64,000 nucleotides of DNA, from contig CADCHI010000031.1 of assembly GCA_902801165.1 (NCBI GenBank), positions 1-64,000 of the forward strand. Direction: 5' to 3'. Origin of the DNA: an uncultured Eubacteriales bacterium. Its GTDB lineage: Bacteria > Bacillota > Clostridia > Christensenellales > Aristaeellaceae. Below the pieces are notes generated by a model, which worked only from the letters and a program-made list of their open reading frames with translations, was not told the DNA's origin and did no database searches. The position numbers and the translations under genes were made by a program. Each line of letters starts with the position of its first letter. Position 1 is the first letter of the stretch. Shown in pieces: positions 52,698-61,620 of this stretch.

Positions 52698-53612
52698 TTG
52701 CTCCGCTTCACCCCTACAGCCCTCGTCGCCTTCGGGCTGACCATACACTGGTACGGCGTCATCATCGCTGCGGGCATGGCATTGGCCGTGGCCCTGGCCT
52801 GCGCCAGGGAGCGGCGCATGGGCCTGCCAAGGGAGACAGCGGTCGACCTGGCCCTGCTGGGCATCCCCGCCGCCATCGTCTGCGCCCGCCTGTACTACGT
52901 GCTGTTCTCCTGGGAGGCCTACGCCAAGGAGCCCATCCGCGCGCTCTACATCTGGGAGGGCGGCATGGCCATTTACGGCGGCATCATCGGCGGCGTGCTG
53001 GCCGGCTTTTTCTACGCCCGGCGCAAGCGCCTGCCCTTCCTGAAGCTGGCCGACCTGGCCGCGCCGTCCATCGCCCTGGGCCAGGCCGTCGGGCGCTGGG
53101 GCAACTTCGTCAACCAGGAGGCCTACGGACGCGCCGTTGGCCACGACTGGCAGCGGCACTTCCCCATCGGCGTGCTGATCCAGGCCGACGGCCAGTGGCA
53201 CTACGCCACCTTCTTCTATGAGTCCGCTTGGTGCCTGACCATCGTCGTCCTCCTGCTGCTGGCCGAGCGCCGGCGCCGCGACCGCCGGGACGGCGAGCTG
53301 TTCTTCGCCTACGCCTTCCTCTACGCCCTGGAGCGCGCCCTGGTGGAGGGCCTGCGCACCGACAGCCTGTACCTGGGAAGCCTGCGGGTGTCCCAGCTGC
53401 TCAGCCTGGCCGCCCTGCTGACCTGCGCCGCGCTGGCGCTGGTCAGAAACCCGCGCAGCCTCCTGCCCTCCATCACCGTGGCCTGCGCCGCGGCGATGGC
53501 CGCGCTGCTGCTCACCGGACACGCCCTCCCCGCCCTGCTGCCCGCCGCTGGGGCCCTGGCCTGCGCGCTGTGGCAGCTGTTCGGCCCTGCGGAGCGCGGT
53601 GGGGCGGAGTGA
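52698..53612 (+). CDS. lgt: Prolipoprotein diacylglyceryl transferase
   Basis: Membrane enzyme of 304 residues that moves diacylglycerol from phosphatidylglycerol to the lipobox Cys of prolipoproteins. It has about seven membrane segments, an N-terminal LTIHWYGVIIAAGM, and the Lgt signature GQAVGRWGNFVNQEAYG. It ends with the ALVEGLRTDSLYLG region. The start is TTG 52698, with TTGGAGGG 7 bases upstream. The ATG at 52659 lies within the -10 box. Confidence 0.94.
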   Translation: MLRFTPTALVAFGLTIHWYGVIIAAGMALAVALACARERRMGLPRETAVDLALLGIPAAIVCARLYYVLFSWEAYAKEPIRALYIWEGGMAIYGGIIGGVLAGFFYARRKRLPFLKLADLAAPSIALGQAVGRWGNFVNQEAYGRAVGHDWQRHFPIGVLIQADGQWHYATFFYESAWCLTIVVLLLLAERRRRDRRDGELFFAYAFLYALERALVEGLRTDSLYLGSLRVSQLLSLAALLTCAALALVRNPRSLLPSITVACAAAMAALLLTGHALPALLPAAGALACALWQLFGPAERGGAE

Positions 53613-54004
53613 CGGTTTGGTAACGTTTGCCTGAAAGAATGAGAAATAGGGAAAAGGGAATAGGGAAAAGGGAAAAGGAATAGTGTTTGCCGCGTTCACC
53701 GCAGGGACGGCAGAAAGGTCGTCTACATGAAAGGACGAGGGACATCGAGCGCCCGGAAAACAGCCCAGTGGACTGTTTTCAGCGAAATGGGGGCGGCAGA
53801 CCCAGGGAACAGGCAACAGGGAAAAGGAATAGTGTTTGCCGCGTTCACCGCAGAGATGCAAGAAAAAAAGTTCAAATTCATTCAACGAAAATTCCCAGCG
53901 CTTGAATCAGTGGCGCTGGGAATTGTTATCAGGAAGGCGGCAGCAATCGGGGTTGAGCGCACTGCGCTCAAAGGCGGCAGCAAATGGGGTTAAGCGCACT
54001 GCGC
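53613..54004. repeat. Repeat-rich gap with solo ends of the S23 element
   Basis: No credible gene. At 53648-53683 is a 36-base match to the right inverted repeat of the S23 element at 35603-35640. The following TGTTTGCCGCGTTCACCGCA recurs at 53834 after a second partial end (53818-53833). From 53934 a segment starting AGGCGGCAGCAA with a GAGCGCACTGCGCT palindrome is present twice. Confidence 0.6.
53890..53924. terminator. Hairpin downstream of the phosphatase gene
   Basis: AATTCCCAGCGC and GCGCTGGGAATT form a perfect 12-bp stem between the convergent lgt and phosphatase genes. T-runs are weak on both sides. Confidence 0.55.
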
Positions 54005-54448
54005 TTAGAGGGTGTTCAGCATCGCGCGGCAGCCCGTTTCGATCTGCTCGTAGACCTCGGCAAAGCGCCCCGTGTACCAGGGATCGTCGATGGCCGCGTC
54101 CGAGCCCGCAAAGGACATCAGCAGCCGCATCTTGCCCTCGGGATCGGGGCTGATGCGCAGCATGTTGCGGATGTTGTAGGGCTCCATGGCCACCAGGTAG
54201 TCGTAGTAACCGTAGTCCGCGCGGGTCATCTGCCGCGCCGCGTGGCCCTTGCACTCGATGCCGTGCTTCGCCAGCTCCGCCCGGGCCGGCGGATAGACCG
54301 GGTTGCCGATCTCCTCCCGGCTCGTGGCCGCCGAAGCGATCTCAAAGCGGTTCTCCATCCCCGCGTCCCGCGCCAGCTTCTTCATCACAAACTCCGCCAT
54401 CGGCGACCGGCAGATGTTGCCGTGGCAGACAAACAGTATCTTGATCAT
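54005..54448 (-). CDS. Low-molecular-weight protein tyrosine phosphatase
   Basis: Enzyme of 147 residues. The P-loop FVCHGNICRSPMAE has nucleophile Cys8 and Arg14, and the general acid Asp lies in DDPWYTGRF near residue 117. All catalytic residues are present. In Bacillota such enzymes often reverse tyrosine kinases of capsule synthesis, but no kinase gene is nearby. Single gene, convergent with lgt. Confidence 0.94.
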   Translation of the reverse strand: MIKILFVCHGNICRSPMAEFVMKKLARDAGMENRFEIASAATSREEIGNPVYPPARAELAKHGIECKGHAARQMTRADYGYYDYLVAMEPYNIRNMLRISPDPEGKMRLLMSFAGSDAAIDDPWYTGRFAEVYEQIETGCRAMLNTL

Positions 54449-54566
54449 TTCGATTCCTCGCTTCCGCGCCGCAGCCTCGGGGGTCCTCGCGGCGCTCTAC
54501 GCCACTATGCCACAGCGGTGTAAACCGCGTCCGACCGCCCCGGTAAAAGTGCGGTAAACCCGCCCT

Positions 54567-55760
54567 TTACCCTCGCACACCGTACCGCACCAGCGCTTCG
54601 ACGATCCCGGGATAATACCAGGCGCAGGCCGCGCGGTCCAGCAGGGCAAAGCGCTCGTATTCCCCGGAGTGATTGCCGTTGTCCCACCAGCAGCAGGGAA
54701 TGCCCCGGCTGCTGGCGGAGGCCGCGAAGAAGGCCGCGTAGTCCACCCGCGCCTGGGTGTTGCCGTCCCGGTCCCGGGCCCCGAATTCGCCGATGACCAC
54801 CGGAATGCCTTCCGCGATGTACCGCTCGTACAGCTCGTCCATGAAGGCGCTGATCTCCCGGCTCTGGGGCCCCGCCCCCAGGAAAAACCGGCTGCTCCCG
54901 CCCTCCTTCAGGGCAAACGCGTAGGGCGTGTAGGCGTGAACGGAGACGATCAGGCGGTTGTCCGCCGGGTCCTCCGGCAGCGCGAACAGGTCACTCAGCG
55001 CACCCCGCGGGGCCGCGTCGTAGCCCGGGACCATCAGGTAGCGGTCCGCGTTATGGCCGCCGGCGGCGCGGACCGTGTCCACGAAGCACTGGTTCAGCCG
55101 GTTGATGCAGTCCGCCGCCTCCCGGCAGTCGGGATTGCCCTCGTCCAGCCACCACTCCCAGTCGGTGCCCTTCTGGCGCGGCTCGTTCATCCCCTCGAAG
55201 ATCAGCCGCTCGTCGTAGTCCGCAAAGCGCTCCGCCAGCTGCTCCCAGACGCGGCGGATGTACCGCAGGGAGGTCTCCATGCAGGCCTCCGAGGGATAGT
55301 AGAAGTCCGCTCCCTCATCGTGATGGATGTCCAGGATTACCACGAAATCCCGGTCGATGGCCCAGTCCACCACCTGCTGCACCCGGTCCAGCCAGGCCGC
55401 GCTGATGTTAAAGTCCGCGTCCACGTGGTTGTGCCAGGACACCGGCACGCGCAGCGTGGAGAACCCCGCTTCGCGCACCGCCTCGATCAGCGCCTCGGTG
55501 GTCCGCACGCCGCACCAGTAGGTCTCCAGCTCCAATGCGTCCCCGCTGACGCCGTCGCGCCAGGCGTCAAAGGCGTTGCCCAGGTTCCAACCCACGCCCA
55601 TCCGCCGCAAAAAGGCCATCGCAGCGTTGTCGGGCACCTCCCGCGGAGCGGGCAGCTCCAGCTCCGGCACGGCGATCTCCTCCGGCGCCTCGGCCAGTGC
55701 GAACGCCCCCGCCAGCATCAGCGCCAGCGCGCAGGCCAGCGATATGATCCTCCGCTTCAT
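54567..55760 (-). CDS. Secreted GH5-family glycoside hydrolase
   Basis: Exported endoglucanase-like enzyme of 397 residues. Signal peptide ISLACALALMLAGAFALA. The barrel has GVGWNLGNAFDAW, FSTLRVPVSWHNH, the acid/base Glu in IFEGMNEPRQKG and the nucleophile Glu in IPVVIGEFGARD; CCWWDNGN follows. Substrate is probably a beta-1,4-glucan or a related hemicellulose; the subfamily is not resolved. It is 16 bases downstream of the nitroreductase gene, so they may be co-transcribed. Confidence 0.93.
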   Translation of the reverse strand: MKRRIISLACALALMLAGAFALAEAPEEIAVPELELPAPREVPDNAAMAFLRRMGVGWNLGNAFDAWRDGVSGDALELETYWCGVRTTEALIEAVREAGFSTLRVPVSWHNHVDADFNISAAWLDRVQQVVDWAIDRDFVVILDIHHDEGADFYYPSEACMETSLRYIRRVWEQLAERFADYDERLIFEGMNEPRQKGTDWEWWLDEGNPDCREAADCINRLNQCFVDTVRAAGGHNADRYLMVPGYDAAPRGALSDLFALPEDPADNRLIVSVHAYTPYAFALKEGGSSRFFLGAGPQSREISAFMDELYERYIAEGIPVVIGEFGARDRDGNTQARVDYAAFFAASASSRGIPCCWWDNGNHSGEYERFALLDRAACAWYYPGIVEALVRYGVRG

Positions 55761-55776
55761 GATCCTTCTCCCCCTG

Positions 55777-56535
55777 TCAGGCGCGGTCCGGCCCCTGTTC
55801 CCCTTCCGGCGTCGCGTACTGCTTGAGGTACTCGCCTACGGAGCGGCTCAGCTCCCGGGCAAAGTCCGAATTGTACTTCCGCTGACAGAAGGCCGCCATC
55901 CACGCCTCGTAATCGCCGCCCGCCGCCTTGCCCCGGAACATGCGCCGCAGCGCCGCGCCGTCCATGCGATGGTATTGGTTCTCGTGCACGACGCAGTCCA
56001 AGTCCACGCGCTCGGGCTTGGGACGCTCCCGCTGCTGCCGGGTGGGATAGCCGAACACCAGCATCGCGGCGGGAAACACCAGCTCCGGCAAGCCCAGCAG
56101 CTCCCGCTGGACCTCGATGTTCTCCATGATGTCGCCGATGTAGCAGGAGCCGATGCCGTAGGCCTCCGCAGCCACCACGGCGTTCTGGGCCGCGACCAGC
56201 GCGTCGTCCACGGCCAGCATCAGGTCGCCGGGGCCGGGCCAACGCGGCGCGCAGCCCGCGTCCCGGAAGGCCTCGTACCACTTGAGGCAGTCCGCGCAGA
56301 ACACCAGCACCAGCTTGCCCCGCGCGATGAACGGCTGGTGGTCGCAGGACTCCGCCAGCCGCTCCCGCAGGGCGGGATCGGTAATCCGCAGGATGGTGTA
56401 CATCTGCTGGTTGCCGGCGGTGGGCGCCATCGCCGCGGCGCGAAGGATCTCCTGGACGATGGGCTCCTCGATCTCCCGGTCCTCGAAGACCCGGACGGAT
56501 TTGCGCTCATACAGCTGCCTGATGACCTCGTTCAT
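55777..56535 (-). CDS. Nitroreductase-family protein
   Basis: FMN-dependent oxidoreductase of 252 residues. YERKSVRVFEDREI and RAAAMAPTAGNQQMY form the FMN site. GIGSCYIGDIMEN and LPELVFPAAMLVFGYPT form the second part. The C-terminal extension (about 190-252) resembles NfsA-type members. ATG 56535 follows GGGAGGAA. It lies 49 bases after the amidohydrolase stop. Confidence 0.92.
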   Translation of the reverse strand: MNEVIRQLYERKSVRVFEDREIEEPIVQEILRAAAMAPTAGNQQMYTILRITDPALRERLAESCDHQPFIARGKLVLVFCADCLKWYEAFRDAGCAPRWPGPGDLMLAVDDALVAAQNAVVAAEAYGIGSCYIGDIMENIEVQRELLGLPELVFPAAMLVFGYPTRQQRERPKPERVDLDCVVHENQYHRMDGAALRRMFRGKAAGGDYEAWMAAFCQRKYNSDFARELSRSVGEYLKQYATPEGEQGPDRA

Positions 56536-56584
56536 GGCCGTTCCTCCCCCACTTCGCCGCCCACGCGGCATTCGTCCAAGTCCC

Positions 56585-57724
56585 TTAACGCATATCCTCC
56601 CGGTTCAGGCGCTCCAGCTCGCGCTCCGCCAGGGCGGCGAAGTACCGCGCGGCGGGAAGCAGTGCCGCGGGATCGGCGGTGAAGCCGGGGTGATGGGCGG
56701 CGCAGGTGCCGCCGGTGCCCACGCGGATGAACGCTCCCGGGGCAATGTTCAGGTAGTCGCTGAAGTCCTCGGCCTCCAGCGCGTCCTCCTGGCGGCCTAC
56801 GGTGAAGCCCATCTCCCGGGCCAGCGCCGCCGCCCGCTCGCAGGCCGAGGCGTCGTTGACCACCGGGTCCGTCCCCCGCTCGAACTCGATCTCCGCCGTG
56901 CAGCCATAGGCCTCGGCGGTCAGGCGGACCACCTGCTCCAGCCGCCGCTGCACGTCGTCCCGCACCGCCGGTGACAGCGTGCGCACGGTGCCCTCCAGCT
57001 CGGCCTCGCCGGGGATGATGTTCCAGGTGGTGCCCGCCTGGACCCGGGTGACGGAGACCACCGCGCAGTCGAAGGGGCTGACGTTGCGGCTGACGACGCT
57101 CTGGGCGGAGCCGATCACCGCGGCCAGGGCCGGGATGACGTCCACGCTCTTCTCCGGGTGCGCCGCGTGGGCGCCCCGTCCCTTCAGCCGAATGGCGAAG
57201 CGGTCCGCCGCGCCCATCACCGGCCCGGCCTTGATGCCCAGCGTGCCCGGTTCAAACCACGGATAGCTGTGCACGGCATAGAACGCCCGCACGTCGTCCA
57301 GCATCCCGGTGGCCACGACCAGCTTCGCGCCGTTGTCGATCTCCTCCGCGGGCTGGAAGATCACCTTCACCGCCCCGGGCAGCGACGCCTCCCGCTCCTT
57401 GAGCAGCAGCGCCGCGCCCAGCATGCAGGCGGTGTGGAAGTCGTGGCCGCAGGCGTGCATCACGCCCGCGTTCTCGGAAGCGTAGTCCAACCCGGACGCC
57501 TCCTGGATGGGCAGCGCGTCCATGTCGCAGCGCAGGCCCACCACGGGGCCGTCCTTCCTGCCCACCACCGCAATCGCGCCGGTCTCAAGCTCCGCGTCCA
57601 GCAGCTCGACACCATGCTTGCGCAGCGCGTCCTTCACAAACGCCGTGGTTTCGTATTCCCGCAGGCCCAGCTCCGGGTGGCGGTGCAGCCACTTGAACTG
57701 CTCGATCAGCCATCTCTCATCCAT
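56585..57724 (-). CDS. M20-family amidohydrolase
   Basis: Metallo-amidohydrolase of 379 residues of the IAA-amino-acid hydrolase/N-acetyl-diaminopimelate deacetylase group. It has metal-site motifs GLRCDMDALPI, VMHACGHDFHTACML and FQPAEEIDNG, and a lid domain with GRGAHAAHPEKSVD. The natural substrate (N-acyl amino acid or similar) is not determined. ATG 57724 with GAGGT at 8 bases is preferred over ATG 57745. First of a probable amidohydrolase-nitroreductase-GH5 run. Confidence 0.92.
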   Translation of the reverse strand: MDERWLIEQFKWLHRHPELGLREYETTAFVKDALRKHGVELLDAELETGAIAVVGRKDGPVVGLRCDMDALPIQEASGLDYASENAGVMHACGHDFHTACMLGAALLLKEREASLPGAVKVIFQPAEEIDNGAKLVVATGMLDDVRAFYAVHSYPWFEPGTLGIKAGPVMGAADRFAIRLKGRGAHAAHPEKSVDVIPALAAVIGSAQSVVSRNVSPFDCAVVSVTRVQAGTTWNIIPGEAELEGTVRTLSPAVRDDVQRRLEQVVRLTAEAYGCTAEIEFERGTDPVVNDASACERAAALAREMGFTVGRQEDALEAEDFSDYLNIAPGAFIRVGTGGTCAAHHPGFTADPAALLPAARYFAALAERELERLNREDMR

Positions 57725-57877
57725 CGCACAAACCTCATTCTTCATTTCCGCGCCCGGAGGGAAAAAGCCCGCGGGCACACCCCTATTATAGTGGCAGCCG
57801 CCGGGAAAAGCAAGGGCCGGCCCCGTCGCTTCCCGTCCCCTTCCCACCGCAAATATTCTGCCGCCCCGGGCAAACCG

Positions 57878-57906
57878 TTGAACTCGCCCTCGAAATCTGG
57901 TATAAT
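57878..57906 (+). promoter_or_regulatory. Promoter of the Ldh-family dehydrogenase
   Basis: TTGAAC (57878-57883), 17 bases, TATAAT (57901-57906), about 100 bases before the ATG. Confidence 0.7.
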
Positions 57907-58005
57907 AGCGCTGATCAGCGAGGCGCGCGCCATCGAACCAAAAACGCGTCCCCGCGCGCAAACGGGCGGCCCATCGTCGCACATCACAGACAGGAGGATA
58001 TTACC

Positions 58006-59112
58006 ATGGCTCAAATCGTCGATTGGAAGACCATCACCGGGTTCGTCACGGAGGCCTTCATGAAGTACGGCGTTCCCGAGGAGGACGCGAAGATCTGCGC
58101 GGACGTGCTGCTGGAGTCTGACCGCCGGGGCATCGAGTCCCACGGCGTGAACCGCTTCAAGCCCATCTACCTGGACCGCATCAAGGCCGGCGTGCAGAAG
58201 CCCGTGACCCACTATGAAATCATCAAGGAGACCCCCACCACCGCGGTGGTGGACGGCCACGACGGCATGGGCCAGGTCATCGGCTACCGCAGCATGGAGC
58301 TGGCCATCAAGAAGGCCAAGGAGTACGGCATGGGCATGGTGGTCGCCCGCAACAGCTGCCACTACGGCATCGCCGGCTACTACACCTCCATGGCCACCAA
58401 GGCCGGCTGCATCGGCATGACCGGCACCAACGCCCGCCCCTCCGTGGCGCCCACCTGGGGCGTTGAGGGCATGTTCGGCACCAACCCCTTCACCCTGGGC
58501 GTGCCCACCGACGAGCCCTTCGACTTCAACTTTGACTGCGCCACCTCCATCACCCAGAACGGCAAGTTCGAATACTACGAGCGCATCGGCCACGACGTGA
58601 CCCCCGGCACCGTCATCGGCGACGACGGCGAGCCCGTGACCGGCAGCGGCGGAGCGGCCTTGAAGCGCATCCGCCAGGGCACCGCGGCGCTGGTGACCGT
58701 GGGCGGCATCGGCGAGGTGCTGGGCGGCTACAAGGGCTACGGCTTCGCCATGTTCGTGGAGTTCCTCTCCTCCGTGCTCTCCGACGGCTTCTACGGCAAG
58801 CAGCTCAACGGCGTGGACGAGAACGGCCAGAAGTGCTCCCCCCGCCTGGGCCACTTCTTCATCGCCATCGACACCGACCACTTCCTGGGCGAGGACGTCT
58901 GCCGCAAGAAGGCCGGCGACATCATTCGCGAGATCCGCGCCTCGAAGAAGATGCCCGGCGCCGAGCGCATCTACACCGCCGGCGAGAAGGAGTATGAGAT
59001 CCGCCTGGCCCGCAAGGATGGCGTGCCCGTGAACGAGTCCGTGCAGGCGGAGCTGAACTTCGTCCGCGAGGAGACCGGCCTGACAGGCAAGTACGCCTTC
59101 CCCTGGGATTGA
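58006..59112 (+). CDS. Malate/L-lactate/ureidoglycolate dehydrogenase-family oxidoreductase
   Basis: NAD(P)-dependent 2-hydroxyacid dehydrogenase of 368 residues (LDH2/MDH2 family). It has ESHGVNRFKPIYLDRIKAG (catalytic His), ARNSCHYGIAGYY, GTNPFTLGVP and GGYKGYGFAMFVEFLS. The substrate could be malate, sulfolactate, ureidoglycolate or diketogulonate. Neighbours do not discriminate. ATG 58006 follows ACAGGAGG. Single gene with its own promoter and terminator; the codon use is strongly GC-biased, as in highly expressed genes here. Confidence 0.93.
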   Translation: MAQIVDWKTITGFVTEAFMKYGVPEEDAKICADVLLESDRRGIESHGVNRFKPIYLDRIKAGVQKPVTHYEIIKETPTTAVVDGHDGMGQVIGYRSMELAIKKAKEYGMGMVVARNSCHYGIAGYYTSMATKAGCIGMTGTNARPSVAPTWGVEGMFGTNPFTLGVPTDEPFDFNFDCATSITQNGKFEYYERIGHDVTPGTVIGDDGEPVTGSGGAALKRIRQGTAALVTVGGIGEVLGGYKGYGFAMFVEFLSSVLSDGFYGKQLNGVDENGQKCSPRLGHFFIAIDTDHFLGEDVCRKKAGDIIREIRASKKMPGAERIYTAGEKEYEIRLARKDGVPVNESVQAELNFVREETGLTGKYAFPWD

Positions 59113-59130
59113 TCCGATATATACAGAGTG

Positions 59131-59168
59131 CGCCCCGCGGCCGATCGGCCGCGGGGCGCTTGTATTTT
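59131..59168. terminator. Terminator after the Ldh-family gene
   Basis: CGCCCCGCGGCCGA paired with its complement (14-bp stem), then CTTGTATTTTCATTTT. The iron-type operon converges from the right. Confidence 0.8.
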
Positions 59169-59211
59169 CATTTTGAGCTCCCATCAAGGGCATGGCGCGG
59201 AGTGTGCTCGG

Positions 59212-59688
59212 CTATTCCCTCGCCTGGTTCAGCGCGTCCTTCACGGCGTCCTTGAAGTCGTGGTAGTTGTAGGTCGCGCCGGAGATGCAGTCCACCTTGT
59301 CGATGTCGTTGGTCTCCACCAGCTGCTCGGCGTACATGCCGCAGGCGAGGAAGGCCTTCCTGGCCTTGTTGTAGAAGTCCCGGTTGGCGACCTCGCCGCG
59401 CTTGGTGCCGTACTCCTCGTCCTTGAAGTTGCCGTCCAGGTCGTAGGTGGCGAACTCGCAGGCGGTGATGACGTTGTCCTTGATGGTCAGCTTGACGACG
59501 CCGTAGCCGTCGGCGTTGCTGTCCTCGTCGTCGTCCTCGTCCACAACCTCGAACACATGGGGTTCGCTCCGTCCCTCATACTCGCCATCCCTGTAGTTGG
59601 CGGGCTTTTTTTCGCCGCAGCCAGCCAGCAGCGCCGCGCAGAGCAGCAGGCACAGACAGGCCAGCGTCCGTTTCACAGTGCAGTTCAT
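59212..59688 (-). CDS. FMN-binding-domain lipoprotein
   Basis: Exported lipoprotein of 158 residues. Its signal peptide has lipobox LLAGC (Cys24). An acidic stretch DEDDDEDSN is followed by an FMN-binding domain ending in DCISGATYNYHDF, the SGAT pattern used for covalent flavin attachment or binding. It is the last gene of a five-gene minus-strand cluster with an ABC transporter and a DUF2318 protein, and probably handles electrons outside the membrane for metal reduction. Confidence 0.88.
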   Translation of the reverse strand: MNCTVKRTLACLCLLLCAALLAGCGEKKPANYRDGEYEGRSEPHVFEVVDEDDDEDSNADGYGVVKLTIKDNVITACEFATYDLDGNFKDEEYGTKRGEVANRDFYNKARKAFLACGMYAEQLVETNDIDKVDCISGATYNYHDFKDAVKDALNQARE

Positions 59689-59703
59689 GCGTCCGCCCTC
59701 CCG

Positions 59704-60378
59704 TCAGCTCACGAAGTTCTCGTTGATGATCTCCTTCACCAGGCGCCCGTGCTCCAGCACGATGGTGCGCTGGGCAGCCTCCGCCACCTCGGGGTCGTGG
59801 GTGACCACGATCAGCGTGGTGCCCTCGCGGTGCAGCTGGCGGAACAGGTCCAGCACGATGTTCTCGTTGGTCTCGTCCAGGTTGCCGGTGGGCTCGTCCG
59901 CCAGCACCAGCTGGGGATGGTTGATCAGCGCCCGGGCGACGCACACGCGCTGCTGCTCGCCGCCGGAGAGCTGGCTGGGCAGGTGCTTGGCGCGCTCCGC
60001 CAGGCCCACCCGCCCCAGGGCCTCCATGGCCTCCTTCTCGTCGGGCAGGCTGTGGTAGTACTGGGCCACCATCACGTTCTCCACCGCGGTGAGGTAGTTG
60101 ACCAGGTGGAACTGCTGGAAGATCAGGCCGATCTTGTCCCGCCGGATGTTGGTCAGGTTCTTGTTGGATTCCTTGGCGATGTCCACGCCGTCCAGCAGCA
60201 CCTCGCCGGAGGTCGGCTTGTCCATGCAGCCGATGATGTTCATCATCGTGCTCTTGCCGGAGCCGGAGGGGCCCATGATGGCCACCCACTCGCCCTCGTT
60301 CACGGTCAGGCTCACATTGTCCAGGGCCTTCAGGCCCGGATAGACCTTCGAGATATTCTTGACTTCCAAAAGGCTCAT
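59704..60378 (-). CDS. ABC transporter ATP-binding protein (MacB/LolD type)
   Basis: ATPase of 224 residues with Walker A GPSGSGKST, signature LSGGEQQRV, Walker B LVLADEPTGNLD and the H-loop VVTHDPE. Its partners are the two FtsX-fold permeases upstream. ATG 60378 is preceded by GAGGAGGTAAG; ATG 60399 lies in that site. 15 bases separate it from the FMN-binding gene. Confidence 0.95.
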   Translation of the reverse strand: MSLLEVKNISKVYPGLKALDNVSLTVNEGEWVAIMGPSGSGKSTMMNIIGCMDKPTSGEVLLDGVDIAKESNKNLTNIRRDKIGLIFQQFHLVNYLTAVENVMVAQYYHSLPDEKEAMEALGRVGLAERAKHLPSQLSGGEQQRVCVARALINHPQLVLADEPTGNLDETNENIVLDLFRQLHREGTTLIVVTHDPEVAEAAQRTIVLEHGRLVKEIINENFVS

Positions 60379-60395
60379 ACGCTTACCTCCTCGAA

Positions 60396-61550
60396 TCATT
60401 CACCCTTGAGCACCAGCGCCGGGTCGACGTCCGTCGCGCTGCGCACGGGGCTCAGGCAGGCCAGGCCCGTGACCAGGATCGACACGACGATCGTCGCCGG
60501 CAGCAGCAGCGGCTGGAAGGTGATGGAGCTGTTGAACACGTTGCGGCTGACCATCTGCGCGAAGGCGAAGCCCAGGCCGGAGCCCAGCAGGCCGCCGATG
60601 CCGCCCAGCAGCAGGCCCTCGCCCATGAACTCCATGATGATGCTGTTGTCCGATGCGCCCAGGGCCTTGCGCAGGCCGATCTCCTTGCGGCGCTCGGAGA
60701 CCACCGCCATCATCGTGGTGGAGACGCAGATCATCGTCAGCAGCAGCACGATGACCGTCACCAGCAGCACCAGGGCCTGCAGCTTCTTCAGCACCGTGTT
60801 TTCGGACTGGGTCACCCGCTTCACCAGCCGCGGCGTCACCTCGGGCACCCCGGCGGCGATGGCCTCGGCATATTCCTCCAGCTTCGGCTGGCCGCCGGAC
60901 ACGCTCAGCTCCGCCACGTCCAGGCGGTCGTCCACGCCGGTCAGCGCGGCCATGTCCGCCAGGGAGATGAACAGGTATTCCTCCTCGGAGCCGCCGGTGT
61001 CCAGCACGCCCGTCACCTTGAAGGTCCGCTCGATGGGCTCGACCTCCTCCGCGTCCGCCGCGTGCTCCGGCACGTACTGGGCGGTGAGGGTGTCCCCCGG
61101 GCCCAGGCGGTAGGTGTTGGACACCGCCTTGCCGATCAGCGCCTCGCCGTCCCCGGAGGGCCACTCGCCGGTGACGAACCAGTAGGGGCTGGTGCTCTGG
61201 GCGCCGGCCATGTCCGTGCCGGCGGCGATGACGGGCCGCTCGTTGATTCGCACCGACTCATAGCGGTATGGCGCGAGGCCCACCAGGTCCTCCGCGTCGA
61301 TCAGCGCCGACGCCCGCTCCACCTGGTCGGTGGTCAGCCCGTCGGAATCCGCCGCGGCGGTGAAGATCATGTTCGCGCCGTAGCTTCTGAACTGCGCGCC
61401 CATCTGGCGGGGCACGTCGTAGTAGATGGTCACGAGACCGGAAAGGATGGTCGCGCCGATGGTGACGGCCAGCAGGGCCACCAGCATCCTCGAGCGCCGC
61501 CGCAGCAGCGAGGCGGAGATCATCCTGAAGTACATCTGTTGTCGTTTCAT
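60396..61550 (-). CDS. FtsX/MacB-family ABC permease
   Basis: Membrane protein of 384 residues: a first transmembrane segment (about 20-42), an about 220-residue extracytoplasmic domain and three C-terminal segments (LLVTVIVLLLTMICVSTTMM; GGIGGLLGSGLGFAF; ATIVVSILVTGLACL). This is the MacB layout of mechanotransmission permeases that do not move substrate through the membrane. ATG 61550 with AGGTAGG upstream. It is paired with a second permease. Confidence 0.92.
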   Translation of the reverse strand: MKRQQMYFRMISASLLRRRSRMLVALLAVTIGATILSGLVTIYYDVPRQMGAQFRSYGANMIFTAAADSDGLTTDQVERASALIDAEDLVGLAPYRYESVRINERPVIAAGTDMAGAQSTSPYWFVTGEWPSGDGEALIGKAVSNTYRLGPGDTLTAQYVPEHAADAEEVEPIERTFKVTGVLDTGGSEEEYLFISLADMAALTGVDDRLDVAELSVSGGQPKLEEYAEAIAAGVPEVTPRLVKRVTQSENTVLKKLQALVLLVTVIVLLLTMICVSTTMMAVVSERRKEIGLRKALGASDNSIIMEFMGEGLLLGGIGGLLGSGLGFAFAQMVSRNVFNSSITFQPLLLPATIVVSILVTGLACLSPVRSATDVDPALVLKGE

Positions 61551-61620
61551 GGCAAATCGCCTACCTTCCGACATGTTCCATGGGGAGCCCCCGGCGCGGG
61601 CCGGAGGCGGCTCGACGGCA

